From: an uncultured Lachnospiraceae bacterium | GTDB taxonomy: Bacteria > Bacillota > Clostridia > Lachnospirales > Lachnospiraceae | Reading direction: 5' to 3' | DNA length: 7,738 nt | Assembly (NCBI GenBank): GCA_947177465.1 | Contig: CAMWUP010000090.1 | Coordinates: forward strand, 1-7,738 | In this document: positions 6,237-7,738 of the stretch, in pieces | How the letters are laid out: every line of letters begins with the position of its first letter | How positions within the stretch are numbered: the first letter of the stretch is position 1 | Translations under genes and position numbers: made by a program | Notes under the pieces: generated by a model | The model's input: only the letters and a program-made list of their open reading frames with translations | Database searches by the model: none | What the model was told of the DNA's origin: nothing

Positions 6237-7727
6237 TTACTTTCTAAGTGCCTCTGCCGGTTCGGTATTAAGCGGTTTTAAAACAGCCAGCATACTGATT
6301 ATCACAACAATCATTCCTGTTCCGAACATAGAAAGGATCAATTCCAATATGCCGATTGCAAACGCAAAACCCAGCAGACTGCTTATTATCATAGCAAACC
6401 CAACCAATACAGTATTACATAGAATCGCCAAACCGGACAGCAACAGATTTTCAGAAACTATCATATTACGAATTGTGCTTTTATGAAACCCAAGTGCAGA
6501 CAATAGACCCAATTCGTGATAGCGGGTATTCTGCATTTTCACAAGCAGTACGGTGCTGATAAACACAGCGATAACAAGTACCAAAACCGAAACAATCAAA
6601 AACATATTTTGTATGTTGTGAAAAGTGTTTTGCATTGCTTCCACTTCGTTTGCGGCGGTTTGAGGCTGCACACCCTGCTCTTTTACCAACTGCGTAACAG
6701 GTACAACATCCTCAAACGCCTTAACATCATAACTCAGCGCATAGGGTGTTGTTTTAGAGGCTTTTTCGTAAAGAGCTTGTTCAATGTTGGCGCTTACGAA
6801 GAAGTCATCATATCCTGCATTGAAAATGCCGCTGATTGTTAGGCGATATTCTTTCTGCCCATAAGTAAAAATCAAATCCTTTCCGATTAGATTGTTGATT
6901 TGACTGTCGAATTTTTTGGCAAGGCTCGGACTTAAAGCGATTTCGTTTTGTCCGAATCTCGGCATAACGCCGTAGGACATTTTTTCCGTCGCCTTTGGCA
7001 TAGGATATTTTTCAGTCATATTCTCGGTATTTCCGTCCACAGAAAGCGAAATGTTTTGAATTACATATTGATAATACACATTTTCAATCCGTTCATCATC
7101 TGACAGTCGGGAAAACAATTCAGGCATTTCCTTTTCCGTTTTGATATATCCATTTCCAAACGCTGTGTTTTTCTCTTGAAAATCGTCAATGTTTTTCGCC
7201 ATAATATTTCCATAAGAAAGGGAAAGCAGAAAAGCAAGCACGCCAACAGAAACAGCCAGCGCCACCGCCATATACCGTTTTAAATGAATCCGAAAATTTT
7301 TTATCCCCAATTTTAACGGAGACGGTTTAATAGAGGACTTTGGGGAAAGCTCTGCATTTTCAGTTTCGTAGTTCCCCTGCCGTTCAGTTACAATTTTGTG
7401 TTCCTTAATATGGATTACTTCATCGGCAAAATCACAGATTTTCGGATCGTGGGTGATGACAATGACAAGTCTGCTCTGCGCTGTTTCTTTCAGTAGCGTC
7501 ATAATCTCATTGGAGTTTTTACGGTCGAGAGCGCCGGTTGGCTCATCGGCTAAAATTATGCTGGGATTTTCCGCAAGCGCCCGTGCAATCGCAGTACGCT
7601 GTTTCTGCCCGCCTGATAAATTTTCAATGTTTTCGTTAGCCTTATCGTCCATTCCTACTCGAGAGAGCAAAGCCGATACAGTTTCATCAGCAGTTGAATT
7701 CTGCTGGTGCAGACTGCAAAAAAGCAT
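6237..7727 (-). CDS. MacB-type ABC transporter: C-terminal part of ATPase domain fused to FtsX-type permease; 5' part interrupted or outside window
   Basis: The open part (496 codons) starts in the middle of an ABC ATPase: signature LSGGQKQR at 37-44, Walker B I-I-L-A-D-E-P-T-G-A-L-D at 57-68, and the switch histidine H93 in V-I-T-H-D. There is no Walker A or Q-loop. After a linker come TM1 (about 152-170), a large extracytoplasmic region (about 175-372), TM2 (about 375-396), TM3 (about 428-452) and TM4 (about 463-484). FtsX-domain sequence E-L-G-L-L-S-A-L-G-F lies between TM2 and TM3, and the tail E-P-A-E-A-L-R-K is typical of such permeases. This is the MacB layout, whose members export or sense peptides, antibiotics or lipoproteins; the substrate here is unknown. 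The ATG at 7727 has no ribosome site and is probably not a real start: the frame aligns with ATPases further upstream and is closed by a TAA at 7736-7734. As it stands the product would lack ATP binding, so the gene is probably a pseudogene whose 5' third lies beyond the window. Confidence 0.82.
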   Translation of the reverse strand: MLFCSLHQQNSTADETVSALLSRVGMDDKANENIENLSGGQKQRTAIARALAENPSIILADEPTGALDRKNSNEIMTLLKETAQSRLVIVITHDPKICDFADEVIHIKEHKIVTERQGNYETENAELSPKSSIKPSPLKLGIKNFRIHLKRYMAVALAVSVGVLAFLLSLSYGNIMAKNIDDFQEKNTAFGNGYIKTEKEMPELFSRLSDDERIENVYYQYVIQNISLSVDGNTENMTEKYPMPKATEKMSYGVMPRFGQNEIALSPSLAKKFDSQINNLIGKDLIFTYGQKEYRLTISGIFNAGYDDFFVSANIEQALYEKASKTTPYALSYDVKAFEDVVPVTQLVKEQGVQPQTAANEVEAMQNTFHNIQNMFLIVSVLVLVIAVFISTVLLVKMQNTRYHELGLLSALGFHKSTIRNMIVSENLLLSGLAILCNTVLVGFAMIISSLLGFAFAIGILELILSMFGTGMIVVIISMLAVLKPLNTEPAEALRK

Positions 7728-7733
7728 AATATT

Positions 7734-7736
7734 TTA
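7734..7736 (-). other. In-frame TAA inside the ABC ATPase domain (apparent Glu-to-stop)
   Basis: Read on the minus strand, the codons are TAA, then N-I-M-L-F-C-S-L. MacB/LolD-type ATPases have a conserved E-N-(V/I)-x-(L/M)-P segment about 40 residues before LSGG; here the TAA stands 39 codons before the signature, where that Glu is expected. A single GAA-to-TAA change would give this. Only two more bases (AA) are visible upstream, so continuity of the frame beyond the stop cannot be confirmed within the window. Confidence 0.6.
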
Positions 7737-7738
7737 TT

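Overview
The window looks like a chromosomal segment from a low-to-mid GC Firmicute, most likely a Lachnospiraceae-type gut Clostridium. That is inferred from strong AGGAG-type ribosome sites, clostridial-style sigma-A promoters, the MFS and HD-GYP protein types, and a cysteine-rich KTR gene of the kind carried on Firmicute mobile elements. No RNA gene, CRISPR array, insertion sequence or phage gene was seen.

Layout, left to right. (1) 2-535, plus strand: the C-terminal part of a major facilitator transporter, cut by the window edge. (2) 550-578: a good promoter, then at 633-2210 a complete HerA/FtsK-superfamily ATPase of the DUF853 (YjgR-like) family with a charged coiled coil and a glycine-zipper tail. 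(3) 2225-2254: a perfect 11-bp hairpin between two convergent genes. (4) 2291-5239, minus strand: a 982-residue membrane sensor with a signal peptide, about 14 two-component-regulator propeller blades, a Y_Y_Y domain, one transmembrane helix and a cytoplasmic HD-GYP phosphodiesterase domain. It has its own promoter at 5284-5312. (5) 5370 to the right edge, minus strand: a three-gene operon-like unit, read from the right, of a MacB-type ABC transporter, a GNAT acetyltransferase and a small cysteine-rich KTR protein. The three are packed with a 14-nt gap and an 8-nt overlap.

The most notable results come from reading past stop codons. The KTR gene is interrupted by one TAA exactly where the family has an aromatic residue before its second Cys-x-x-Cys pair, and the frame then continues to a normal family length. 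The ABC transporter frame is also closed by a TAA, at the edge of the window. The codons around it align with the conserved E-N-(I/V) segment of MacB/LolD-type ATPases, so the stop appears to replace a glutamate. The first and last genes of one operon therefore each seem to carry a nonsense mutation while the acetyltransferase between them is intact. This suggests an acquired unit in decay, perhaps with only the acetyltransferase kept.

The other point of interest is the sensor. It has the periplasmic-type input architecture of Bacteroides hybrid two-component sensors, but its output is a c-di-GMP phosphodiesterase-type domain instead of a histidine kinase. This would link an extracellular ligand, probably a carbohydrate, directly to second-messenger turnover. 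The genes in the window do not form one obvious pathway. The ATPase, the sensor and the ABC unit look like three independent transcription units.
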